Shown in pieces: positions 1 through 11,900 of a DNA stretch of 64,000 bases. The stretch's first letter is position 1. Each line of letters starts with the position of its first letter. The translations under genes and the position numbers were made by a program. The notes under the pieces are model-generated. The model saw nothing but the letters and a program-made list of their open reading frames with translations, did no database searches and was not told the origin of the DNA. This DNA comes from Aplysia californica (Eukaryota > Mollusca > Gastropoda > Aplysiida > Aplysiidae): assembly GCF_000002075.1 (NCBI RefSeq), contig NW_004797517.1:22761-86760 (forward strand), written 5' to 3'.

Positions 1-2792
1 CGAAGACACTTCCTTTTTTCAGGACCCGAGTCCGAATAACATTTTTTCGTATTCGGAGTCGAGTCCGAATAAGAAATTTTTTTGTTCGGACTCGAGTCCA
101 AATAACGACGGCCTATGCTCGGCTCTACACAGCAACACAACTTTTTCTTGGTAAACAACCGAGATGACACAGGCTGGTGTATTTGAATGAATCTGTCTTT
201 TTTTTTTTACACAGCTCATAATGCAGGTGCCAGGTGGTCTGCTAATGATTAGCCTAATCTTCAATTTTACCTTTTTCTACAACAAAGAAAGTGGGAAACG
301 TGGGGGGGGGGGGGCGTATCAATGAGGCGGCGGGCATCGGATCTGCAGATAAGGTGTGGGGGAAACTTAAAAGTGGCGGAAAATTGGAAGCACTGAACGT
401 TAGATCTATAGAGCGAAGACACTTCCTTTTTTCCGGACTCAAGTCCGGATAACATTTTTTCATATTCGGACTCGAAAATGCCGGCACTATTTCTCCGAAC
501 GTTCGAGAAACTAAAGCTGGGCCTACCATAGATAACTGCATCTCTATTCGACGCTTAACGACAACAGAGGATGAAAAAGAAAAGAAGAAGAAAAAAAGAC
601 TATTTCTCCGGACACTCTGAAATCACACCCTTTCCCGCAAATTTCAGATATAATATATTAATACAAGGCTATTCTCACCCTTTTCTCCAACAAAAAAAAA
701 TAAAGTAAAATAGGAAAACAATACATCAGACCAATAACAAGAAAAAAATTACCCACCAACAAAATAACACACCACAAAGAGGGAAAAATAAAAGAGGAAC
801 AGCAATACAAATCGTATAAGTAACGTATTCAACAAATCAGCTTGGTGACAAGTGAGAAAGAGACGAAGTGAAGCTAAGTGAACTTTCTTTCAAAAGTAAA
901 GAGTTTCGTGTTTTTTTTCTCGTTTTTTTTACTTTTAAATTCGGGGACCAAAAAATCGAGCCACGATTGATTGGTCACGGCCGCGACAAACGCAGAGATG
1001 TTAGTTCTATGTGTCGTTATCAATAACCCTCCATAGATTTAGATCTAGACAGCACTCGAGTGAACACAACACATTAAGGCTAAGAGAAGCACCTTTCATA
1101 GGCAACTTGTCATATATGTAGCGAAAAACTGTTTGGAACTGTAGCTTTTCTTTATATAAATATTTACTGCGGAATTATTTTTTGGACTGATTGAACATTA
1201 TTGTATATAAATCTAACAATCTAACGCCCATAACAATTTATATAAATAAGAATGTATCACTTACTGTGTGTTTCTGTTTGTCTTCACGAATGCTGATGGT
1301 GTGTATTTACAAGAGCAGGTGGGAGAGAGGGGAAAACGGATGGGAACAGGGGGAAAGGGGTGGGGATAGGAGTGTTTTAAAAGTATTTAGGGAGAAATTT
1401 ATGAGCACTGTGTATTGGTGTCCGACAGATGTTCACTGACTTGACTGACATATTAATTTGCTGTCCAGTCATTTTCATCCCAACAATGGTTATAGTGCCG
1501 CAGTTTGTCTAGCACGTGTCACTGGGGTGGACATAATTTTATGGAATTACCAAATAATTGACACTGCACTCTGAGAGTAAATTTCTTTGTCCAACTTAAA
1601 AAGTGGGCGTATTGTGGTGACACTTAGTCTTGCTTTACAATTTCTTTTGGTGGATGTTACGATCGAGTGTAATTATAATGTCTTGCAGATTCAAACTGTC
1701 CTTGTCGATCTCTACTTGATGGTATGTTTTCCCATCAACTGAACCCTTTATTAAATACAACTGACGCTGTACAAAGCGTTGCATTACCTCTCACGAAAGC
1801 GTTTGCATTACAATCTTGTCAGATTGCTACATTTCTTACGTGAAAGTTTGACTTTGCAATGATCTGATCGATCATATTATTGACTTTTGTAACATATGAT
1901 TTTATTGATCCCTTTGGTCGTGCAGAGGGAATTTTGCAATTACTAGCGAAAATAAAAGTAAATAAATCTCGCTTCTGAAGAGAATACAATAAAGAAACAT
2001 TGAGACCAAACCTTGATTCAGAATGAGACAGTTTTAAATCAAGCTGTTGAAAATATGTATACATATATATATATATATATATATATCTGATTTGTACATT
2101 GACTAGTATTTAACCAAGCGAGGAAGGGAAACGAAGAACGCTCACCGAGTTACAGTTGTGATAAAATAACAAACACTTAACTTTATTAATAGCAAGTTTG
2201 TATGTAACATCATATTTTTATTTGTAGTAACCTGTACACAGTCATCACTGTCGATAATGTGTCACAACTGACCATCGCCCAGGCCCATAACAATTTACGG
2301 GTGTAAGGGAGAACGATAAACGGAACCTTTTATCGTTTTCGCTTGCATCGCAAGGCTCACTTGCGGCCGCAGAGTGTAAGGGAAAACAACGAATGTCAAA
2401 TAACTGCTACTTGTCAACTTAAACCACTCAAACTTTCGAAACAGCTTTATATGAACACCGTAACCAGATATATATCTAATATTTGGTATGTGCCTATTTT
2501 ACATCCCTGCGCTTTATCACATTGGGTTATATGTGGGGTCAGCTTCCTGTCACCGCTCTGGCTGGGCTGGCTTAATTTTTGGTACTTTTCAACTTGAAGA
2601 TTTTAGGTGTGTCCTTGTATTTATGGTAATTATATCATTTAATGCACCCAAAGCACGCATTTCTGCTCTTGAGACTAAAAAAAGAACGGACATTGTTTTG
2701 TAACTTCTCTTTTTTAATCATTCTTTGAGGTATTGGGGAAGTAACGTATTATTGACTCTTGACTGTATCTGCTTTTTAAAATTCATTCACAG
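1..2792. other. Left edge: HDAC1 intron 1 or 5' flank
   Basis: No exon recognised on either strand. Positions 1-125 and 413-475 share a block starting GCGAAGACACTTCC and carrying GGACTCGAGTCC-like palindromes. A 13-base poly-G is at 302-314 and (AT)n at about 2056-2088. The block 840-1130 (AGATTTAGATCTAGAC and AT-rich DNA) gave no gene signal. A dispersed repeat lies at 2515-2705. Confidence 0.5.
2515..2705 (+). repeat. Dispersed repeat R1, copy 1
   Basis: About 190 bases matching 7425-7615. The two share the GTCAGCT...CCGCTCTG block, the TTTTCAAC...TTTAGGTG block and an end with AAGCAYGCATTTCTGCTC and GAACGGACRTTG. No coding capacity; it may be a short interspersed element of unknown class. 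Confidence 0.65.
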
Positions 2793-2905
2793 GGGACATT
2801 GGAAACTATTACTATGGACAGGGCCATCCCATGAAGCCTCATCGCATCAGGATGACTCATAATCTCATCTTGAACTATGGCCTGTATCGCAAGATGGAGA
2901 TCTAT
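2793..2905 (+). CDS. HDAC1: HDAC1 exon 2
   Basis: Encodes [19 protein letters not shown] and on to RKMEIY (37 residues). The first two bases GG complete a glycine codon begun in the missing exon 1. Acceptor CACAG, donor GTAGGC. The segment holds the [10 protein letters not shown] stretch; its lysine (human K31) contacts inositol phosphate in the family. Confidence 0.95.
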
Positions 2906-5900
2906 GTAGGCAATTTTTTGTTTTGTTTTGTTTTGAATATGTGTTCAGTGCCAACTTTGCTTTTGCAATATTTCAATGGCCTTGGAGTCATTTTTTTTTT
3001 TTTTTTGAAGTTTAAGAAAAAAGACAACTCTGCCTTGATATTGATATGAATTATGAAAATCTGCTTTTTCTTGTATTTTCCCCTGTCTCAAAGCATGTTT
3101 TTGCACTTTTCAGTATTTTTGCCCTGCTTTCTAATTGGACAGTGATGTATGTAATTGAGAAATCTTTTCTTTGAATGTCCATTTACAATCAGATGTATGC
3201 CTGTGTCTGGTGTTCTTTTCTTCGGTAGCAGTTTTGACAAGATAGGAACTAAATTGTAGTATGGGCCATGCAAGAACCGGGGTAGTTATTGTCATTGCTG
3301 CCTATAATTTTTAATTTTCTTTTTCCACCCTATTGCTTTGACAGCGCCCACATAAAGCAACTGCGGAAGAAATGACCAAGTTTCACAGCGATGATTACAT
3401 AAAATTCTTGCGCAGCATCAGGCCTGACAATATGGCAGAGTACAACAAACAGATGCAGAGGTGTAAGTAGACGAGTCCACTCTTTACATTATCTGTGCTT
3501 TCTATTTTCCTTATTTTTACAGAAATCCCTACTTTCTCAAAGTTCTGAAATTGTTGCATCATTAAATGTGTCACGACGGGATGGACTCCGGCGCTCATCA
3601 ATTTTTGGGCAAATCGAGTTATTGATGTAGTCTTAAAGCTTGTTGATTTGTCGTGCTTTTGATTTTTAAAAATACCCGTCCATCTTTAATAGAAGTTGTG
3701 ATATTTTGCAATTCAAGAAGGTGGGGGTTTCGTGGTGTCAGAGGTGAAGTTAGCGTGAAAATTGTGCCAAAAGTTAGACTTCCAAAGCTCAAGAATCATT
3801 GGAAACTGAAAATCTTAAGTATTTTTTGTGTGCCTTTGATCATTTTTCAGTAAAATCCTCTGTGTACTGAGCCTTTTTAGTCCCTTAGTAACATGTTGCT
3901 GTTTTGCTGACCCTCAGTCTGACTTTAATGGATTGATGCTGAAAGGTTCAAAGGAATGCGTTGATGAAAGTACATATAGTCATGTAGTATATTAAGATAA
4001 AGGAATATATTTTATAATATTGTGTGTGCTTATATGGCGATGCTTCTCATTCTCAACAAGCATAGTTTTCAGGTATATGCACTTCTTCTAATTTGGGTTT
4101 CAGGTATATTAATTGAACACATGTACTTTACCCATGATACAAATAACATAATCAACTTGAAGCTCATTTGACTTTTTTTATGCCATATGTTAAAATGCCC
4201 CGTTTCCATGAAGGGTAAGGCGCTGATGTATGGCAGGTTTTTAAAAAAAGTTTTTAGTAAGGTTTTACGCCGCTTGCAACTGCATACGGTCATATGCGCG
4301 CCAAGGGGTGGATGTCCACAGAGAAGTCCAAACGGGGAATCAGATTTACTCTGCTCACCTCTCTAGACTCAACAGCACAAAGTCTGCTTTGACTGTCAAG
4401 GCACCCCAGAAATAACAGTTCACAAGAGAGTGACAAACATACAAAAAAGGTAGAGGAAAAATGGCGATAGTAAGGATGAGGAAAGAAAAAGCAGCAGTTC
4501 CCCCTGTGTTTTTTGGGCACAGTATGGGCATGGCATTGATAAATCAGCCCATTTACAATTCTACTGTGCATAAGAACATGGTTAATATCCCCCCATTTGG
4601 GAATGGGTAGCACCTCAGAAAAGCAGACTGAACAGCACACACAAACTTTCTTTTTGTTTTTGTAAGTGTTGGCACTCGCAACTGCATACGGTCATTTGCG
4701 CGCGGGACACGTTAAACTTTTTCAGTTGGTGGGAAATTTTGAATTTTGCTCAGACGGCGGCCAAAGCCTACTCTTATCGATTTTAGACCACCAAGGGTCT
4801 TTGACGTGCGCAACTTGCAAAGGAGATGAGGGGGTGGGGGCTGAAAGAGGAGACGAAAGCAGATGACAGAACATTGCTAGAGAGCAGGAAAGGAGGTGAA
4901 AGGAGAGAATTTGAGAGAACATTTTTCGGTCGCTACCCGGATTCGAACCGGGGACCTTTGAATGAGAGACCAATACCTTAACCTCTAGGCCACGAGAAAC
5001 CCCGCACACCACAAACTTGCTGTTTCAAGTACTTAAAGCTATTTAGTGAAAGAAGAAAGGTAGATTTTAGTTTTGATGTATTGGACATATCAGTCTATGC
5101 AGATATATAGCAGTGGTGACATTAACCCATATATCTAGTCTGTTTGGACAACCTAATTTAAATATAGCTTTTTCTTTTTGTTGTGTTTTGTCGTTTCTTG
5201 CTGTTCTTTCAATGCGAATTGAATTGCCTTATTTCCAACTTTCTTGTGAAGTGAGTTTTTCATACACTGTAAAAGGAAATAAGATCTCTGAGACTGTCTT
5301 TTCATTGCGTAGTTTTCGTGGACTCATAAATAATATTAATACTGTATAGATTCTTTTGATTTATGGATAAAATTCCTTGATAATAGCCCTAGTGGTGAAA
5401 ATTTGACAAGAAAAAATATGAGAAGAAACTGAAGTTGGGATATTGTATTACATTTTATGTGTTGAGGGTATTGGTAGTCTTAAATGTGTTTTACTTTTCT
5501 CACTGTTATTAACATTTTATCCTCCACAGTTAATGTTGGTGAAGACTGTCCTGTCTTTGATGGGATGTATGAATTTTGCCAGCTAAGCACTGGAGGCTCT
5601 GTTGGTAAGAGTGATTTGTGTGTGGACAGTTTTAGTTTAGGAAGTGTGTAACCACTCAACTATATGAGTGTGGATGTCAAGTCAGGTTTCACTGTCTTGT
5701 ATTCTGATAAAAAGAAGATAAAAAGCAGTACTGGTGACAAAGATATTTGGTGGGCAAAGTAGAGCGGGGTTGGGTCACCTAGGCCCCCTTAGCTTTAAAA
5801 CCTCTCTCACGCTTAATTTTGCAACTTCCTCCCACTTCTTGTTGTTTATGTGATGTGACACTTCCAGTCTAACTTATAGTTCATTAAAACATTGCATTGG

Positions 5901-8900
5901 GTTTACTTTTACGAAACTTTTTTCCGACATAGTGATGGGAGGTCGATTCGGCTGATCCGGCCACCGGGCCGTACAGTTTGTGTCAAACAGGAGCACTCTT
6001 TAAACCATTTTAAACTAAAAATAAACAGTCCTGGTAAGTCCCTGAATGCTTACAATTGACCTCACCTTGTCTCCTGTTAAAAATAGTCCAAATGTCAACC
6101 AAGGCGCTGAACAGACAACCGAATGAAGCTTAAAACTCAACGAAAATGAAATGAAACGAAATATTTTCACATCTGGGGATTTATTAGGAAACACCCACAC
6201 GAGTCAACAAATAGGAAGACAAGAGTTTAGAGGGGCGGCCAGATCTACCAACCCCGCTCTTGTACAGATTTTTGAAAATTTTCACTCCAAGATGATCTTT
6301 AAAAATCAAATATCTCCTTCAGTTTTATGTTTTTCTGTTTTTGCTATATTTTTGTTTCAATATCCATTTACTCATCAGTGGGAATTGCATTCTAAAGCCT
6401 CGAATTGACTCCAGTCCTTAAAAATGCTAATGCAAGCAGTCAGGCAATCACATAATTTGCAGTTTGTTTTGAAAGTACTGCTAAAATGGGACTTTCTTAT
6501 GCTGATAAATGAATGCTTTGATGCAATATTTGGCATCAATATAAAGGCCACCTTCTCCTCTTTGAGTTGCTGTCTGCCTTGACCTTCTATGTGGTTGTTT
6601 TCCGCCACAAAAGTTCCCATATACAGTGGTGTCCAAAAGAAACCTGAAAATGTAATCACGCAATCATCGTGTTAAAAGTCTGGCATTACCCACTCATGCA
6701 GCATACAAATTTAAAGCTAAATAAATTCTGCATCATCTGACACATTAATGTCAAGAGACACCCAAGATATGATTACTCAAAATTTACCTTAAAAAATCGA
6801 GCTTGGCAAAATTGTGCCAAATCAAAGAAATGCAAAAGTGTGTTTTCACACTTTATGAGGTGCATCAAGTTAGGGGGAATGAGCGTGCATTGAATATCAA
6901 ATAAAAGAAGAATATTATTGTCTCTGCAATGAACAGCATCTTCATATATTTTCAGACTGGAAAACAGCAGTTAAAAATACCATGCAAAACCTGGACTTAA
7001 CAATAACTGTCCTCATTAGTATGATTCTGTTTTTGTTTTGGAACTATTTGATTCATGTAGAGCAAGAAATCTTTGTTTGCACATGGACTGTTTTAGTTAG
7101 ATTTTGGACATAATCATTTGTCACTGAAGAACAGTGGCCACAAAATTGCCATGGGTTTGGGTGGTCTTGGGTGGAATGAACAATACTTCCCTCGTGACAA
7201 TCACCGGATTGCTTGGTTTAGTGGACTACATCGTGCGTGTGCTGAAACGTCTTGTCTTACCCTTATTTTCGTTATGGTGTCATTTAAGGCGATCGTCTGT
7301 CTATCCTGCATTTTGCAGACTGGACTTTGTTGTATGTTATTTTCGTTATTCCATGCACATGTAATATTCATGGCGCACTGGCAGTGGAATTTTAGTTGCA
7401 GCGGGGGGGTTCCCCGCCGGGCGCCTATAAATCACGCCGGGGTCACGGGGGTCAGCTCCCCGTCGCCGCTCTGTCTGGGCCGACTTAATTTTTTGTACTT
7501 TTCAACGTACAATTTTTTTAGGTGTATCCTTGTATTTATAGTAATTCTCATTTAGTGCACCCAAAGCATGCATTTCTGCTCTTGAGACTCACAAAAGAAC
7601 GGACGTTGTAACTTGTCTGGTTATTTCGTTAGACGCGCTGGAGTCGACAATGCTAAATTGTAGGGTTTTTTTTACTAGCGTGAATAAAAATAATCAATAT
7701 AAAAAGAAGGCATCGACAAAATCTGTCGAACTTTTGGAACATGAACGACATAACATTGGTGCAGATACTCAGAAGAGGTGGTAGCTGCGCATATAATAGA
7801 AAGCCGTAAAGTAATTCCTCCAAATACAACTTTATGTGTCTTAATATAATCGTGAATATTGGCATATTTTCTCGAAAGTTTATAAAAGTTACCGTGAAGT
7901 TTCTCTATGAAAGGCACAAATCGATTTTAGTGCCAGAATACATCTTCAATGTAATACACGAATAGTATCTGTTACACTCCAGAAATTCCTTACTTTTCTT
8001 AAAACGCTAAGTCTAGGTTTTGTAAGTTGAGTGAACAATAGGGATGACTTCTCGTAATTGGGTTATAAGAATAATTTCTAGCTTTCCAGGGACACTGAAT
8101 CAGCACCAGACTTTTCCAGCTTTATTTTTCGTTTCTATGACCATTTGCAATAACTGACAATGTGACTATTTCATTACATTCATAATTGTGTCCGCGCATA
8201 TTTCCAACACAAAAACTAAGAATGAATGTGTTAGCTGTCATTATTTTTATTCCATACAGAAATTTATCTCTACCCATGTATTTACACAGTTTTGTTGGGG
8301 GGTTTTTAATCGCTTTTTTATATTATATCTTTTTAGTTGCATGCAGGCTGCCACAAACACAGCATGATTCATGAACAAACGCAGAGTAACTTTCTCTTGT
8401 TTAATAGTAAAGTAAGAGCTAGCGCTGATCGTCTTTAGTTAAAAAATGCCGATGTGCCTCTTTCTTCTCTTATAACTTGACTATTACTACTCGTGCAGAT
8501 TTAAGATTTCTCATGGTAAAAGACACGATATTCGTAGTCAGTTTAACACAGATTTTGGAGAGATCTGTCGTGCGTTTTTAAAATTAACAATCATTTATTC
8601 ATAAGTTTGTAACTAAAATAGGACAAATTGTGTACTCTACAAACACTTGTCTAGAACAAAAACTAATCCACAGAAATTCACCATTCTAACGCTGAATAAA
8701 TCTCAAGACATTGAGCTTTTTGTACATCTGCGTAATGATTTGCTGTGTGGGATGGGAAAGAAGTTTATCGTTTTAAACATCTAGTCAAAAATACGAACTT
8801 CCTAACCAACACCGGCAAAGTCGAATCAACAACAAAATTCAGATTCTTATGGAATCTCAACATACCATAGACTCTTCCTCAGCACGCAACATTATAAAAA

Positions 8901-11900
8901 AATAAAAGTCTTGGCTTGCGAAAGCCGGTGGGTCCGGTGAGCCAAGCAAACAAACCCCCACAGGTAAAAAGCCGTTCTGGAGCAACGACGCACAGAAGAT
9001 CACAGATCTGAATCTCTTTGAAGCACCACTTTCTAAAACAATCAAAACCAAAAGAGATCGACAACACCTAATCTACCCAAACAAGGAAAATGAACAAAGA
9101 TGAGTTAGCTTTCAGAGGTAATATTATAGTGGTGGCAAGCCAATGTCGATACATGATAGTTTACCTTGCTGTGACGGGCTGTGCCTGTGCATTTGTCATG
9201 ATTGAAAGATCTCAGAAGAGCAAAAGTGTACAAGAGAAAGAGGTTAGTTATGAATTTTTTTAGGAAGAAAAGAAGAAATGAAATGGGAAGTATCCCTCCT
9301 GGACACTCCCACCGCCCTGTAAAAAGGCTCCCACCTCTGGCATTGGCATTATTATGTAACATTTTCAGATATATTTTTTTAGTGCCCATTTATGTTCCTG
9401 TGAGAGGTGGCGACACATTTTTAAAAAATCTTGTCTTCCTCGCCTGACACTTTTCATTTTGTTTTACACTTGCACGCTGTTTTCCTCATTTGATACACTC
9501 TGTAGAATTTAACATTTATTACAGCTGTCGCACAACTGTGTCTCTCTTTTTTCCAAATTTTGGTACCCCAGAGTTTTTGTTGAGTTGTTAAGTTCATACC
9601 TATATTATTTTGGTACAGAAGGTTTGAAAGGTTAAGATGATACCAATAACTCCACATGTTCAAAAATTGATGAGTGCCTGATTCCTTAGTGTTGTGACAC
9701 AAATAACACTGTGAATTATTTTTTAATCCAGCTGGAGCAGTAAAGCTGAACAAGCAAGCTGCTGATATAGCAATCAACTGGGCTGGAGGACTCCATCACG
9801 CAAAAAAATCTGAGGCATCTGGCTTCTGCTATGTCAATGATATTGTTCTCGGAATCCTGGAGCTACTGAAGTGAGTTAAAGTTTTAATAATGTGTATATC
9901 CACGCCTATGGTTATGATTTAGCTGAAGCTAGCTTCCTTAGCCCCATGAAATTAAGTTTTCTTTCCTGTTTACTTTGAAACAAGAGCTGCCTAAATACAG
10001 ATTTTTCCGGTAGTTACTGATTTTTGGCCTGTTCCACCGCCATACCGATAAAGGTGTCAAAACTACCGGATTTGCGATGGGCGCAGAGAGTAGAAGTTTT
10101 TAAAAAGCCTGTCCCCTGGAAAATTGAGAAGCCGGTTTAGCAGTCACCCTATGTTCTTCTGTAAAATCCACACAGAAATGTGTTCTTTAAGGGGATGAAA
10201 GCCCAAAAACAAATATTCCCAAGTTTGCCGAAAAAAATGCCAATTTCTTGACTTTATTTTATACATTTAATTTAAGCCAACGAATCCTTTATTTCTTGAT
10301 AAAATCACATAGTTTTGGGGGCATTTGATGCAGAGATGGGTGTGCTTTGGCTTTCTAGAAATGAAAATACAAAGATGTCTCCCTTTTTTCCCTCTTTTTT
10401 AGGTTTGCTGGAAAGTGACAGAAGTCACATGTATTTTGTGGGTGGTTGGCGGGTGCTCTGGTGTTGTTTGCTCCTTCTTTCCTATCAAATATATCTATCA
10501 TCCTAATTTTTCTTCTTTTTAGTGTTTGTTACTCTCTTTTAAGGCCTCTAATCTTCAACACTTTTATGTGACCTTATTGTGTTGCAAGTGCAGTAAAACT
10601 CTTACTAAAAAGACCCCCACACTTATTTTTGTTAATGGTAACACATTGAAGTCACAGTATGCAAATGAGATTTTAAGAATAAAGATTTGCATGTCACAGT
10701 AAAGGAAATTCAATTACCTTTACAATGGTACAATATTGCGACAGTGTAATATATCAACAAAATATAGGAGGAATGATCTCCTTTTAGACTTTGTATCCTG
10801 GTACAGGTGGACAAAGGTTTTGCACACTGGGTGGATGGAAAATGTTAAATAAATCAAACAGATTTGCCCATCGTTGCATTGCCAGCAAGGGAAAGATATC
10901 ATATTGAAGGAAATTTCAAACAAGACACAATCTTTGTGAAAAAATGGAGACATTTTTGGTTGTTGGCATCAATTGCCATTTTCAACCTTAAAAAAAGAAC
11001 ACAATTTCAATTTCTTCGCCTCCTGAACCCCCACTGGGGCGCTGTTCCTGGACCTTGCTGGGGGCCTATGCAGCCACCAGACCCCTGGCAAAGACTTTTC
11101 CTTCCTTTTAAAAAAAAAATTTCCTGTTAAAAGCACTGGTTTTGATGGCAACATTTCTCAGCATTTATTGGTGGTGGTGGTGGAGGGCATTTTGTTTCAA
11201 TTGAGAATTTTTTAGTCACAACATTTTATATTTTGATAGGCTTCATGATTGTGCAAAATGCAGCGAATTAGGAATGTTTTGCTTTTAAGTTGAGCTGATG
11301 GCTAACCCTGCCAACATCCCAGTCTCCTTTTTTTATTAGTGGGTGGCTGGCGGGTCCTCTGGTGTGGTTTGCCTCTTCTTTCCTGTCAAACATGTATGGT
11401 CCTTATCTCCCTTTCTTCTTTTTTATGTTTGTTACTCTCTTGTAACACCTAATCTCCTGGCGCTCATATGACCTTATGCAGTTGCAAGCGGCGTAAAACC
11501 TCTACTAAAACTAAAACTAACTTTTTTAAATTAAAAAATATTTCTAGGTACCATCAAAGGGTGCTCTATGTAGACATTGACATTCATCATGGTGATGGTG
11601 TGGAGGAAGCTTTCTACACTACTGATAGAGTCATGACAGTGTCTTTCCACAAGTATGGAGAATACTTTCCTGGTACAGGCGACCTCAGAGTAAGTGTTAT
11701 TTTCTGTCTCCGTTGTGATGACACAAGTATTGAAAGTATGAGTATGTGTTACATTTTTGCTTCATTCTTTTTCTATATTCTGTTATATTTTATGGGGGGG
11801 GGGGGGGGGTTAACTCACTCACTGCCAGATCCGGGGAATTTCACCTCCTTTCCTGCTTGCTCTCTAGCAATGTTCTGTCATCTGCTTTTCGTCTCCTCTT

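Noticed and set aside
4925-5004. tRNA gene on the minus strand
   Set aside because: Box A and B are good, but the ends do not pair well as an acceptor stem and the sequence continues into a SINE body and tail.
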